Shown piece after piece: positions 19,367 to 28,073 of a stretch of DNA of 64,000 nt. Origin of the DNA: Cyanobacterium aponinum PCC 10605 (GTDB taxonomy: Bacteria; Cyanobacteriota; Cyanobacteriia; Cyanobacteriales; Cyanobacteriaceae); assembly GCF_000317675.1 (NCBI RefSeq), contig NC_019776.1, positions 3,348,001-3,412,000 of the forward strand. Direction: 5' to 3'. Under the pieces are notes generated by a model that searched no databases, was not told the origin of the DNA, and worked only from the letters and a program-made list of their open reading frames with translations. The position numbers and the translations under genes were made by a program. Position 1 is the first letter of the stretch; each line of letters begins with the position of its first letter.

Positions 19367-20815
19367 TTAAAGCCTAGAACCTGCAACCTGCAACCTGACA
19401 CCTATCTCACTGTAGTTTAGACTAAGAAAAAATTGCAAGACAATCAATAAGCTAACAAAAATTAGCTTACGGAGAAAATAAATTGAGTTAACTATTCCTT
19501 CAAAGTTAGGTTTTTCGCCTTTTTTTACTTTTGGATTGCTGTTTTTTAATGGTGGGATAAACTTTAGCTTTGTTTCTTTTTCCCCCTTGAGGTTCCAGCC
19601 ATGGGATTTTCCCCGACTTTTAGGAGAAAGGGTAGGACTTCCAATCTCTATCAATAATGAAGTCATAGATAGAGCAACCCTTCCAGGAGTTAAATTCTGT
19701 TGTGGTTTTTGCCACGGCAAATGGTGTTCTTGGACTAAATCCTTTGAGAGCCATAATTGCCAAGTGATATTGACGATTAAATTACTCCATCTTTGACACC
19801 TGTCAGGAGTGCGAAAATTTGGCAAAGTCCAATGCAACCTCTGCTTAGCAAAACGATACCAGTGTTCTAATCCAAACCTTCGCCTATATTGACTCCAAAT
19901 ATACTCCAAAGATAAAAATTCCTCTCCTACCCAGATTAACCAAAGTGGGCGATGTAAACTCCCTGTTTTTTTCTCCTTTAATCTTTCAATTTTGAATAAA
20001 GTTAATTGTTGTGTGGGGGCATTATAGAAATGAAGTTCCGTCCATTTACTGATGCGTATGAGTCCTAGGGATGAATCTTCCATTTCCAATACTTTATTAC
20101 TCTGAGGAAAATCATCACATTGATTTAACTTCCACTTTGCTCCATGTTTTTTCGGTCTTCCTCTACCGCTATAAGGGTCTGGCTTGCTATAAAGACATAA
20201 ATTAGAACGTACTCGAATCAACTTACTTATCTCAATGTCTGCCGTTTGTTGGATAAATTTGCCATTGCCATATTCACAATCTAAGACCACTAATTTCCGT
20301 CTATTTTCTGGCAATTCTCGACACACTTGTTTGAGTTGCCATCGGGCTTTACTTAAAGGAGTTTCAAAGGATGTTATTCTTTCATGTCTTAAAGGTAATG
20401 CCCAACTTCCTTTCTCTTTTAATGGTGGTAACCATGCTATGGTGCTATATCCTTGTCCTACTACTGATGAATTTAGGGATGAATGAGAATATTGATAACC
20501 TCTATCTTTCATCGTGGGACTATCTTTACATTCCCACTGGGTATGATCTATGCCTAATAACGTATATTCTAAAGTGTCTATTTCTTGAGTGTATCGTTTC
20601 ATCAATTTTTTGCCATTGGGACGACTATCCTCTGCCGCTTCATAGGTGCTACACCATTGTCTCTGGAAAAAAGGCGATAAAGAAAATTGTGCCAAACTAC
20701 GAGCATTTTCTCTGGTCATGATGCTGTCCATTAGCTCAAATGTGGCATCTTTACTTTTGACTAACATTTCATAGGTATCATGACGAAAATTTTTTAGTCT
20801 GTTATATTTGTTCAT
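19367..20815 (-). CDS. DDE transposase (NF041680-like family)
   Basis: Cuts and joins the element ends. The 482-residue protein has a likely DDE triad: D in LLGIDHTQW (near 95), D in VVLDCEYGNGKF (near 184) and E in RRFGLEHWYRFAKQRL (near 332). The N-terminus MNKYNRLKNFRHDTYEML and the FELMDSIM block recall a family common in cyanobacteria. The gene has no stop codon inside the element: it reads through the left inverted repeat and ends at 19367 in the flanking repeat DNA, adding about 14 foreign residues. Confidence 0.87.
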   Translation of the reverse strand: MNKYNRLKNFRHDTYEMLVKSKDATFELMDSIMTRENARSLAQFSLSPFFQRQWCSTYEAAEDSRPNGKKLMKRYTQEIDTLEYTLLGIDHTQWECKDSPTMKDRGYQYSHSSLNSSVVGQGYSTIAWLPPLKEKGSWALPLRHERITSFETPLSKARWQLKQVCRELPENRRKLVVLDCEYGNGKFIQQTADIEISKLIRVRSNLCLYSKPDPYSGRGRPKKHGAKWKLNQCDDFPQSNKVLEMEDSSLGLIRISKWTELHFYNAPTQQLTLFKIERLKEKKTGSLHRPLWLIWVGEEFLSLEYIWSQYRRRFGLEHWYRFAKQRLHWTLPNFRTPDRCQRWSNLIVNITWQLWLSKDLVQEHHLPWQKPQQNLTPGRVALSMTSLLIEIGSPTLSPKSRGKSHGWNLKGEKETKLKFIPPLKNSNPKVKKGEKPNFEGIVNSIYFLRKLIFVSLLIVLQFFLSLNYSEIGVRLQVAGSRL

Positions 20816-20912
20816 GTAGAGAGATTTTAATTTGTGATTATTTTATTTTCTCTCTATTTTTCTTTTTTGTCTTGTCCTTCCTCATTTTTCTCTACATTTA
20901 GTCTAAACTACG
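19410..20912 (-). mobile_element. insertion sequence with 13-bp inverted repeats (GTAGTTTAGACTA)
   Basis: Perfect 13-bp inverted repeats GTAGTTTAGACTA are at 19412-19424 and 20899-20911. They enclose a single transposase gene on the minus strand. No target-site duplication is visible: the left flank ends ...TATCTCA and the right flank starts TTATAAC. The left flank is intergenic-repeat DNA (CCTGCAACCTGCAACC) and the right flank leads into an R2 repeat at 20930. Outer coordinates are uncertain by one or two bases. Confidence 0.82.
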
Positions 20913-20929
20913 GTTATAACTGACTAATT

Positions 20930-21162
20930 AACCTGAGTTCGGGATAAATTTTTATCTATGAGTGATGGCGAAAAGGGCAAACCCCCCTTTATCCCCCCTC
21001 TCGAGGGGGGAGGGTAATGGGCAATGGTAATAAACAATTAGTAATTAGTAACTTCAGCACTTTAAGAATTAGTTTCTCTCTAACACCGTAAGGTTTGAAT
21101 ATATTCAACCCCTACCACCTGACACCTAACCTTCTCCGATATTCTTAAACCAAACTGAGGTT
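20930..21162 (+). repeat. R2 repeat, 233 bp, both ends present
   Basis: Begins AACCTGAGTTCGGGATAAAT and ends ATATTCTTAAACCAAACTGAGGTT, so the ends form an inverted repeat. Inside are the CCCCCCTCTCGAGGGGGG palindrome (20993-21010) and a GAATATATTC palindrome near 21100. Together with the IS end it fills most of the 500-base spacer before mutS. Confidence 0.75.
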
Positions 21163-21319
21163 GATTAAATGTTAGAACAAGAAAATCATGAACCTATTAC
21201 CTGAAATTTACTCTTATCCGAATAGCTTATTTCAAGAAATTTTTAAGTGTGAATATTGATTAGCTCACCGAATTTCATTAATAATAGGATAAAGCAGTAT
21301 CTAAAAATGTGATTGAATA

Positions 21320-23941
21320 ATGACTGAATCCGCTTCCACTAAAGCCACCAGAAACGCCCCCCACGAAGATTATCGCCCCATCAATCCCCAAGAATTAACT
21401 CCTATGTATCAGCATTATGTGGAGGTAAAAGAACAGTATCCTAATGCTTTATTATTGTACAGAGTCGGGGACTTTTTCGAGTGCTTTTTTCAGGATGCAG
21501 TCACCATCGCCCAAGAATTGGAATTAGTCATCACCAGTAAGGATGCAGGAAAAAATGTCGGTAGAATCGCTATGACTGGTGTACCTCATCATGCTTTAGA
21601 TAGATACGCAAGACAATTGGTAGAAAAGGGTTATGCGGTGGTAATCTGTGATCAAGTGGAAGATGCGGCAACAGCAACGGCAGAGAAACGGTTAGTCAAA
21701 CGTGCCATCACCAAGTTATTAACCCCCGGCACTATCACCGAAGATGAGATGTTACCCTCCAAGCAAAACAACTTCCTAGCGGCGGTTGTAGTCGCAAAAG
21801 AGCATTGGGGATTAGCCTATGCAGACATCTCTACAGGGGAATTTTTTACGACTCAAAATAAAGATTTAAGCTCTTTAGCCACTGAATTACTGCGTTTACA
21901 ACCAGCAGAGATTCTTTTTCCCGTCAATGCTCCTGATATTAACAGTTTACTACGTCCGGGTCAAAAATCTGACTATCTTCCTAACTTTCTTCCTGATTGC
22001 TTTTGTTATTCATTGCGATCGCACAAAGCCTTTGATATTCACGAAGCCAAGCCCAGATTATTGATGGAATTTAACCTCAAATCCTTAGAGGGTGTAGGCT
22101 GTGAGCATTTACCTTTGGCTATTCGCGCCGCAGGGGGATTATTAGAATATGTGCAGGATACCCAAAAAGCTAATCAAGTACCATTACAACTGATTCGCAG
22201 TTATAATGTCAGCGATTATTTAGTCTTAGACAGCACCACCAGACGAAACCTCGAAATCACTAGCACAGTGCGAGATAACACCTTTCACGGCTCTCTCCTT
22301 TGGGCTTTAGACAGAACTTGTACGGCGATGGGGGGTAGAGCTTTGAGACGTTGGTTATTGCAACCCTTACTCAATAAAAGAGGGATTATTGCCAGACAAG
22401 ATTCGATCGCAGAATTGATGGATAATTTACCTTTGAGGGAAGCTATTAGGGAAATTCTTAAGAGTATTTACGATTTAGAGAGGATAACGGGGCGAGTGAG
22501 TGCAGGTACGGCAAACCCGAAGGAATTACTTAATTTAGCGGATTCTTTGTTAAAATTGAGGGAATTAGGGGAGTTAGCGAAAGAAGGAAAATCTCCCTAT
22601 TTTCAAGCGTTGCAAGATGTGCCGTCAGAATTGGAAGAATTGGGCAAAAAGGTAATTGATTCTATTGTCGAGTTTCCACCCCAACACGTTAAGGAAGGGG
22701 GAATTATTCGGGATGGGGTGAATCAGCAGTTAGACGAGATGCGCAAACTCATTGACGGAGATAAGGAGTGGTTAGCTAATCTGGAAGTGACAGAAAGGGA
22801 ACGCACGGGCATTAGTAATTTAAAAGTAGGGTACAATAAAACCTTTGGTTACTATATCAGTATGCCTCGTTCCAAAGCTAATTTAGCCCCTGAAAATTAT
22901 CAGCGAAAACAAACTTTATTAAATGAAGAAAGATACATTACTGCTGAGTTAAAAGAAAAGGAAAATCGTATTTTAAATGCTAAGGATGATTTAGCTAAAT
23001 TTGAATATGAAATCTTTGTTAATTTACGCTCTTTAGTCGCAGAAAAAACTGAAGAAATCAGAAAAATTGCAAAAGCGATCGCAGCTATGGATGTTTTGAG
23101 CGGATTAGCTGAATTAGCTGTATATCAAGACTATAACCGTCCTGAAATTACCGAAGATAGAATTATTAAAATTAAAAATGGTCGTCATCCCGTAGTCGAG
23201 AAATTATTAGGCTTTGGGATGTTTGTGCCTAATTCCACTGTTTTAGGAACAGAAAAAGCACCAGATTTAATTATTTTAACTGGTCCAAATGCTAGTGGTA
23301 AAAGTTGTTATTTGCGTCAGGTAGGTTTAATTCAATTAATGGCTCAAATTGGTAGTTTTATCCCCGCAGAAAGTGCAAAATTATCGATCTGCGATCGCAT
23401 CTTTACTCGTGTGGGTGCAGTGGACGACATAGCGACAGGGCAATCAACCTTTATGGTGGAGATGAATGAAACCGCAAATATTCTCAATCACGCTACAGAA
23501 AAATCCTTAGTTTTATTAGATGAAATTGGAAGAGGCACCGCAACATTTGATGGTTTGTCTATTGCGTGGGCAGTGGCGGAATATTTAGCAATTGAAATTC
23601 AGAGTCGTACGATTTTTGCCACTCACTACCATGAATTAAATGAATTAGCATCTATTTTGGAAAATGTAGCCAATTATCAAGTAACAGTAAAAGAGCTAGA
23701 AAATGAGATTATTTTTCTACACGAAGTCAAGGCAGGAGGGGCGGATAAATCCTATGGTATCGAGGCTGGAAGACTAGCAGGTTTACCCCCAGTCGTGATA
23801 AAAAGGGCAAAACAGGTAATGAGTCAAATTGAAAAACATAGTAAAATTGCGATCGGCTTAAGAAAAAATATCAAAAAATTAACCCCTTCTAAACAGGAAA
23901 ATACAGAGGAAATAATGAATCAATTAGACATCTTTGAATAG
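21320..23941 (+). CDS. mutS: DNA mismatch repair protein MutS
   Basis: Recognises base mismatches and small loops and recruits the repair machinery. The 873-residue length is standard for MutS1. The N-terminal mismatch-binding domain shows [15 protein letters not shown]. The ATPase has Walker A GPNASGKS near residues 654-661, Walker [11 protein letters not shown] and the signature [10 protein letters not shown]. The C-terminus ends with a short motif resembling the beta-clamp-binding peptide (Q-L-D-I-F). Confidence 0.97.
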   Translation: MTESASTKATRNAPHEDYRPINPQELTPMYQHYVEVKEQYPNALLLYRVGDFFECFFQDAVTIAQELELVITSKDAGKNVGRIAMTGVPHHALDRYARQLVEKGYAVVICDQVEDAATATAEKRLVKRAITKLLTPGTITEDEMLPSKQNNFLAAVVVAKEHWGLAYADISTGEFFTTQNKDLSSLATELLRLQPAEILFPVNAPDINSLLRPGQKSDYLPNFLPDCFCYSLRSHKAFDIHEAKPRLLMEFNLKSLEGVGCEHLPLAIRAAGGLLEYVQDTQKANQVPLQLIRSYNVSDYLVLDSTTRRNLEITSTVRDNTFHGSLLWALDRTCTAMGGRALRRWLLQPLLNKRGIIARQDSIAELMDNLPLREAIREILKSIYDLERITGRVSAGTANPKELLNLADSLLKLRELGELAKEGKSPYFQALQDVPSELEELGKKVIDSIVEFPPQHVKEGGIIRDGVNQQLDEMRKLIDGDKEWLANLEVTERERTGISNLKVGYNKTFGYYISMPRSKANLAPENYQRKQTLLNEERYITAELKEKENRILNAKDDLAKFEYEIFVNLRSLVAEKTEEIRKIAKAIAAMDVLSGLAELAVYQDYNRPEITEDRIIKIKNGRHPVVEKLLGFGMFVPNSTVLGTEKAPDLIILTGPNASGKSCYLRQVGLIQLMAQIGSFIPAESAKLSICDRIFTRVGAVDDIATGQSTFMVEMNETANILNHATEKSLVLLDEIGRGTATFDGLSIAWAVAEYLAIEIQSRTIFATHYHELNELASILENVANYQVTVKELENEIIFLHEVKAGGADKSYGIEAGRLAGLPPVVIKRAKQVMSQIEKHSKIAIGLRKNIKKLTPSKQENTEEIMNQLDIFE

Positions 23942-24072
23942 TTTGTAGTTCGCCTTTTAGGGCATACATATTAAGGCTAAATCTTTGATGGGTTGAATAA
24001 TTGAATGATTGAATAATTGAATAATATTTAACCTCTATAAACCTTGTTTAACAAAAATTATTAACATTTACT

Positions 24073-24342
24073 ATGAAACATATAATTTGATCAGATTATA
24101 TTAAATATAGAGCTAAATTAAGGGGATTTAATTTAGATAAAATAGAAGAAATTTTCAGATTTTCAACAGAAAGATACTATGAAATAGAAACAAATCGGTT
24201 AATTGTAGTAGGGAAACATGAACAAACTTTAGTCATAATTCCTTATGATGATTATAATAATATACAACCCATAACAATTCATGCAACCAGTCGTCAGCAA
24301 ATTAAATTTCGTTTAAAAACGGGTAGATTTATTATCGAATAA
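24073..24342 (+). pseudogene. DUF4258-like protein with an early nonsense codon
   Basis: The frame is M-K-H-I-I-stop-S-D-Y-I-K, then open for 83 more codons to TAA at 24342. The text is coherent: LDKIEEIFRFSTERYYE, VVGKHEQTLVIIPYDD and THATSRQQ-type SRQQIKFRLKTGRF. The TGA at codon 6 most likely replaced a TGG tryptophan. No ATG, GTG or TTG follows it in frame, so the protein is probably not made. It precedes the DUF2283 gene by two bases, the usual arrangement of this pair, which often looks like a toxin-antitoxin or regulatory pair. Confidence 0.72.
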
Positions 24343-24344
24343 CT

Positions 24345-24563
24345 ATGAATAAAACAAAAATGGTTTATTTTGAAAAAGAAGATATTTTACACTTAACTAT
24401 ATCGGAAGAAGATGAGTTTCAAAGTGTCGAAATTAGCCCTAATATCACATTAGAATTAAATCAAAATGGTGAAATTATTGGCTTGGAAATTATTAAAGCT
24501 AGTAATTTTATTCAGGATTCAATTTTAGATTCTTCTCAAGTTAAATTGATGCAAATATCTTAA
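24345..24563 (+). CDS. DUF2283 domain protein
   Basis: A 72-residue protein with the DUF2283 pattern: MVYFEKEDILHLTISEEDE, then ISPNITLELNQNGEIIGLEI. The function is not established; such genes often follow a DUF4258 gene, as here. It starts two bases after the stop of the broken upstream frame and so may have lost its translational coupling partner. Confidence 0.8.
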   Translation: MNKTKMVYFEKEDILHLTISEEDEFQSVEISPNITLELNQNGEIIGLEIIKASNFIQDSILDSSQVKLMQIS

Positions 24564-24621
24564 TTCTCAATTATGTAAATCAACATATTTGAAAAATAAA
24601 AAAATTAGGAGTTATAATAAA

Positions 24622-25146
24622 ATGAATAATTTTACACAATCAATAATTATATTAAACCGTAGAAAAAAACAAGTATCGGAAGAATTAGAGGAAGCCAAAT
24701 CTAAGCTATTGATGTGGTCAAAAAGAGTAAATTTATCACTAGAAAATAACCGATTTGATTTATTAAAAGAGGCTTCTTTACAAGAAAATTTATACATCGA
24801 TAAAGTTAAAAGTTTGGAATCTCAACTTAGTCAACTTTCGACAGAAATTGATAAAACAGAACAAAAACAATCTCGTTCTATACTACCTAATTTTCAACCA
24901 ACTTTACCATTATCTGACTTTGAAAAAATGGAAAGAGAAATTAATGATAATGATCATTTGTCCCAAAAAGAAGAATTAGATATTGAGGAAGAAATAAAAT
25001 TAATAAAAAATTATTTAAAATATGCAACAAATGCTCTAGAAAAATTAGAGTCTAAGGTATTAAAGAATAACAAAAATCAAGACATTTTTGATATAGCTAA
25101 TATTGATGACGAATTAGAAGAATTAAGAAAACAGCTAAGAGAATGA
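24622..25146 (+). CDS. coiled-coil protein of unknown function
   Basis: The start is ATG 24622, which has TTAGGAG about 12 bases upstream; the longer frame from TTG 24589 reads across that site. The 174-residue product is almost wholly predicted helix with heptad-like Leu/Ile spacing at about residues 10-95 and 115-174. It is acidic and lysine-rich, with a short Pro-containing break near residue 85-95 (SILPNFQPTLPLSDF). It vaguely recalls PspA/IM30-type coiled coils, but there is no firm match. Confidence 0.7.
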   Translation: MNNFTQSIIILNRRKKQVSEELEEAKSKLLMWSKRVNLSLENNRFDLLKEASLQENLYIDKVKSLESQLSQLSTEIDKTEQKQSRSILPNFQPTLPLSDFEKMEREINDNDHLSQKEELDIEEEIKLIKNYLKYATNALEKLESKVLKNNKNQDIFDIANIDDELEELRKQLRE

Positions 25147-25196
25147 TAAATATTGTCCCACTCTGAAAAGGCAAACAATTTTAGGTGCATAAAACT

Positions 25197-25388
25197 ATGA
25201 ATAACTTAGACTACGATAATCTTTCCATTGATGAATTGGCGATGGCTATAAATTTAGACAAAGAAGAAAGGGAATTATTAGACAGTATTGAAAATGATGA
25301 ATGGGTTAGTATTTCTAATGAAAAAGAAGAAATAGGGGTGTTAAAATCTATGATAAACAAATTCACAAAATCAAACAAAAAAAAATAG
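25197..25388 (+). CDS. small antitoxin-like protein, possibly frameshifted at its 3' end
   Basis: The 63-residue product MNNLDYDNLSIDELAMAINL then ELLDSIENDEWVSI resembles small cyanobacterial antitoxin-like proteins that begin with a similar acidic block. After residue 45 the match is lost and the frame ends in a run of lysines. In the other frame (about 25340-25420) the text continues Y-D-K-Q-I-H-K-I-K-Q-K-K-I-E-L-E-S-D-I, closer to such proteins. A one-base change could explain this. GTG 25185 is an alternative start. Confidence 0.5.
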   Translation: MNNLDYDNLSIDELAMAINLDKEERELLDSIENDEWVSISNEKEEIGVLKSMINKFTKSNKKK

Positions 25389-25432
25389 AGTTAGAATCAG
25401 ATATCATTCATCTTATTTAATTACCAAAAAGT

Positions 25433-25588
25433 TTAATAATCACTATCCGCAACACAAATCCCTTTACATTTAATCCCATTAGTTGCTGTACGTTTACAGT
25501 GAGGACACAAAATTTTTTCCTCTTGTTTTTGATCTTGATTTTGCGAACAATTATTTAAGTTGTCGTTTTCTCGATCGAGATCTTTCAT
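25433..25588 (-). CDS. small zinc-finger-like protein (CPHCKRTATNG family)
   Basis: A 51-residue reading frame too short for ordinary gene lists. The N-terminal half is polar (Asn/Asp/Gln/Glu-rich). The C-terminal half reads CPHCKRTATNGIKCKGICV, with four cysteines spaced as a possible zinc site, and ends ADSDY. I recall similar short cysteine-rich proteins in other cyanobacteria. It lies in the otherwise empty spacer between the small antitoxin-like gene and the symporter gene. Confidence 0.72.
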   Translation of the reverse strand: MKDLDRENDNLNNCSQNQDQKQEEKILCPHCKRTATNGIKCKGICVADSDY

Positions 25589-25752
25589 TGTTAACTTTTG
25601 TTAAGTGGTCACTAATATCATTTTGCCACAAATCAACAGAACTTACATAAACTCGATGGAAAAATCTTTTATCTGATTAAATCAATTATCGTTTTTTTGT
25701 TAGTTTCCATAACTTATTATTAATAAAAAAATAGGGTTAAATGTATTTAGGC

Positions 25753-27381
25753 TCAACTTTGTTTTCTTTGGTCTAATTCTAAACGTATTTTAGCGTGATA
25801 TTCTCTGGTAATAGGATAAAAATAAGCCAAGATAATACCCAAAAACAAAATTATGGCGGGTAAGGGGGCGACAACAAAGCGAATTGCCCATAAAGCACTT
25901 TCGGGTTGAATGGGAGGGGCTTCTCCTGCCACAGTTTTCACAAATCCCGATATGTCTAAAGCTATGCCCACTAAAAATAGTCCAAAAGCTAAACCAAATT
26001 TTTGTAACAATACCATAAAGCCATAAAAAATACCTTCTCTTCTTTCGCCCGTTTTTAGTTCATCTAAATCGATAACATCGGGTATCATTGACCAAGGTAT
26101 TAAGTAAGCTACAGATACTCCAACCCCTGCTAATATTGCTAGGAAATAAAGTAAAAAAGTTTGTCCCGGTTGTACCATAAATAAGCCAATTTGAGCCATT
26201 ATCCAAATAGTTGAACCGAGAAAATAAACAATTTTTTTATCTAACTTTTCACTAATTTTTTGCCAAATAAATAACATTATTAAAGCTGTTCCTTGAACTG
26301 CGATCGCAACTTTTGGAAAAGAAGCCTCTGAAAGCCCCATCCAATTTACAACAAAAAATAGGAGAATAGAAGCAGTTAATTGTACGGCTAACCATGAGCA
26401 TAAATAGATACCAACAACAAATAAAAAAGCCTTATTTTGAAAAACTATTATTAGCTGTTGTTTGAATGTTAAATTATGATTTTCATTGCCGTCTTGAATT
26501 TGAGTAATAATTCTTGATTCCAAATGAGATTCTGTTTTAGCAGTAATTAAACTCCATGCTATCGTACCGAATAAAAGACTTAAAGCGAGAGCAATTAAGC
26601 CAAAAAAGGTTGCTTCGCTATTTTTTGCCAGAATATTTGAAATACCATAAATGACTAAAATTGTAGAAATAATTAAGAGCAAATAACCGCTAATTTTTTT
26701 CTGATTAGAATTTAATAAAGGTTGATAACCTCTCTCTCTAATAATTAAAGGACACCAGAATAAGGGAATAATCGCAAAAATGCTACAAATTAATCCTAAA
26801 ATTATATATTTTTGTTGATCACTTCCCTGAAAAATTTGAAAAACAATTCCTGCTAAAATTAGGGAAAAAATACTTGCACCAATGGAAAAACTGAAACGAA
26901 AACTATTTAAACTTGTTCTTTCATTATAATCTTGAGTTAACTCTGGAGTGAGAGCTTGATAAGGTAAATTTACTGCCGTATAAAAAATATTAAAAACAAT
27001 ACCAATAATTAAATAATAAATAAATAAAAGGGTATTATTCAAACTAGAATTATCGCTAAAATGGGGTACTATCCACTGTAGAAAAAAAATTAAACCAAAG
27101 GGTATTGCTGAAAAAATAATCCATGGTATTCTTCTACCCCATTTTGTTGAAGTGCGATCGCTCATCATACCTATGATAGGATCATTTATAGCATCACTAA
27201 CCTTTCCTACAAATAAAACACTACCTGCTAAAGTAGGATTCAACCCCGCAACATTGGTTAAAAAAGGAAGTAAAAAAAAGACCAAAATATTAGCAGTTAA
27301 AGCAGGCCCCATATCTCCTGCCCCAAAAGCTAATTTTGTCGTTAAATAAAGTTTTTCTGATAATTTTTGTTGAGATGTCAT
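25753..27381 (-). CDS. GPH-family (MelB-like) sugar:cation symporter, MFS
   Basis: Imports a glycoside, pentoside or hexuronide with a cation. The 542-residue protein has about 12 membrane segments. The family signature is near the start (GKVSDAINDPIIGMMSDRTSTKWGRRIPWI), including the Asp residues that form the cation site in MelB. A matching block is in the second half (IPDVIDLDELKTGERREGIFYGF). It is longer than typical 450-residue members, with an extended loop around residues 215-300. Substrate unknown. Confidence 0.88.
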   Translation of the reverse strand: MTSQQKLSEKLYLTTKLAFGAGDMGPALTANILVFFLLPFLTNVAGLNPTLAGSVLFVGKVSDAINDPIIGMMSDRTSTKWGRRIPWIIFSAIPFGLIFFLQWIVPHFSDNSSLNNTLLFIYYLIIGIVFNIFYTAVNLPYQALTPELTQDYNERTSLNSFRFSFSIGASIFSLILAGIVFQIFQGSDQQKYIILGLICSIFAIIPLFWCPLIIRERGYQPLLNSNQKKISGYLLLIISTILVIYGISNILAKNSEATFFGLIALALSLLFGTIAWSLITAKTESHLESRIITQIQDGNENHNLTFKQQLIIVFQNKAFLFVVGIYLCSWLAVQLTASILLFFVVNWMGLSEASFPKVAIAVQGTALIMLFIWQKISEKLDKKIVYFLGSTIWIMAQIGLFMVQPGQTFLLYFLAILAGVGVSVAYLIPWSMIPDVIDLDELKTGERREGIFYGFMVLLQKFGLAFGLFLVGIALDISGFVKTVAGEAPPIQPESALWAIRFVVAPLPAIILFLGIILAYFYPITREYHAKIRLELDQRKQS

Positions 27382-27491
27382 AAAACTGATTTTATACTAA
27401 TATGAAATAGCTAGTTAGTTTAATTTAGGAATAATCATTTAGTTTAACTTTCAATAGTGAATTATTAACTATCAATTTTTGACTATTAATT

Positions 27492-27734
27492 ATGGAAGCC
27501 TTTACTCGTAATGCCCCAGACTGGACAAAAACCGCCACTCATGCGTTTGATTTTTGTTGCCCCCGTTGTGAGGCTTCTTCAAGAGAGGCAAAAAAAGTAT
27601 GGCTTAATCGATACGCTCCTGTTACTATGGAGAATTATCGACGGAAATGGCAAGAGTTTTATTTGTGTGAATGCGAACAAGTTTGGTGGGCGTGGAGTAA
27701 CGAGCGCCCTTCGTTTGAAGATAATCATAATTAA
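27492..27734 (+). CDS. small conserved cyanobacterial protein with a zinc-ribbon-like cysteine pattern
   Basis: The 80-residue product is rich in aromatic residues. Cysteines occur as C-C-P-R-C near residue 22 and C-E-C near residue 58, which could bind zinc (FCCPRCEAS, YLCECEQVWWAW). I recognise it only as a conserved hypothetical type. The stop codon TAA (27732-27734) lies inside the 8-bp target duplication of the R1 repeat that follows, so the insertion touched the gene end without changing the protein. Confidence 0.72.
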   Translation: MEAFTRNAPDWTKTATHAFDFCCPRCEASSREAKKVWLNRYAPVTMENYRRKWQEFYLCECEQVWWAWSNERPSFEDNHN

Positions 27735-27738
27735 TTAC

Positions 27739-28004
27739 GGTTCTTCAGAGTGTGGTTATGATAAATTAATAGAAAATTACTTCCATAACCTTTATTGAAT
27801 CGTGTTTATAAGACTTGTCCAAAAAATATTTTTAATTGGCTCGTAGTAAGGGCTTCAGCCCTCGTTTTAGCAATTAATGGAGATGTCTATAGTAAAAAAA
27901 CTAAGAATTTATAAATTATTATTTAATAATCCCCTATTGCCTCTTGCCTCTTGCCTGTTGCCTACCAAACACTAATAATTTACACGACGAGAAGTGATAG
28001 ACCC
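27739..28004 (+). mobile_element. R1 MITE copy, 266 bp including a nested element
   Basis: Starts GGTTCTTCAGAGTGTGGTTA and ends GACGAGAAGTGATAGACCC. It is flanked by perfect 8-bp repeats TTAATTAC at 27731-27738 and 28005-28012. Subtracting the nested 78-bp element and its 3-bp duplication leaves 185 bp, exactly the length of the copy at 7418. It occupies nearly all of the spacer between the zinc-ribbon gene and the MidA-type gene. Confidence 0.88.
27811..27888. mobile_element. 78-bp element nested in the R1 copy
   Basis: Ends AGACTTGTCC and GGAGATGTCT are imperfect inverted repeats. It is flanked by ATA on both sides (27808-27810 and 27889-27891), while the R1 copy at 7418 has a single undisturbed GTTTATAGT at this point. 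The interior contains the hairpin AGGGCTTCAGCCCT. It is too short to encode a protein. Confidence 0.7.
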
Positions 28005-28073
28005 TTAATTACTGTTAATTGTAAGTAAAATAAGAATCAAATATTAACTCAACAATATAATCTAAATTGATTG

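Noticed and set aside
20371-20721. 116-codon open frame on the plus strand
   Set aside because: Antisense to the transposase gene at 19367-20815; low-complexity membrane-like text without family resemblance.
24073-24342. TGA at codon 6 read as selenocysteine or tryptophan
   Set aside because: No selenocysteine machinery or insertion element is visible, many genes here use TGA as stop, and a simple TGG to TGA change explains it.
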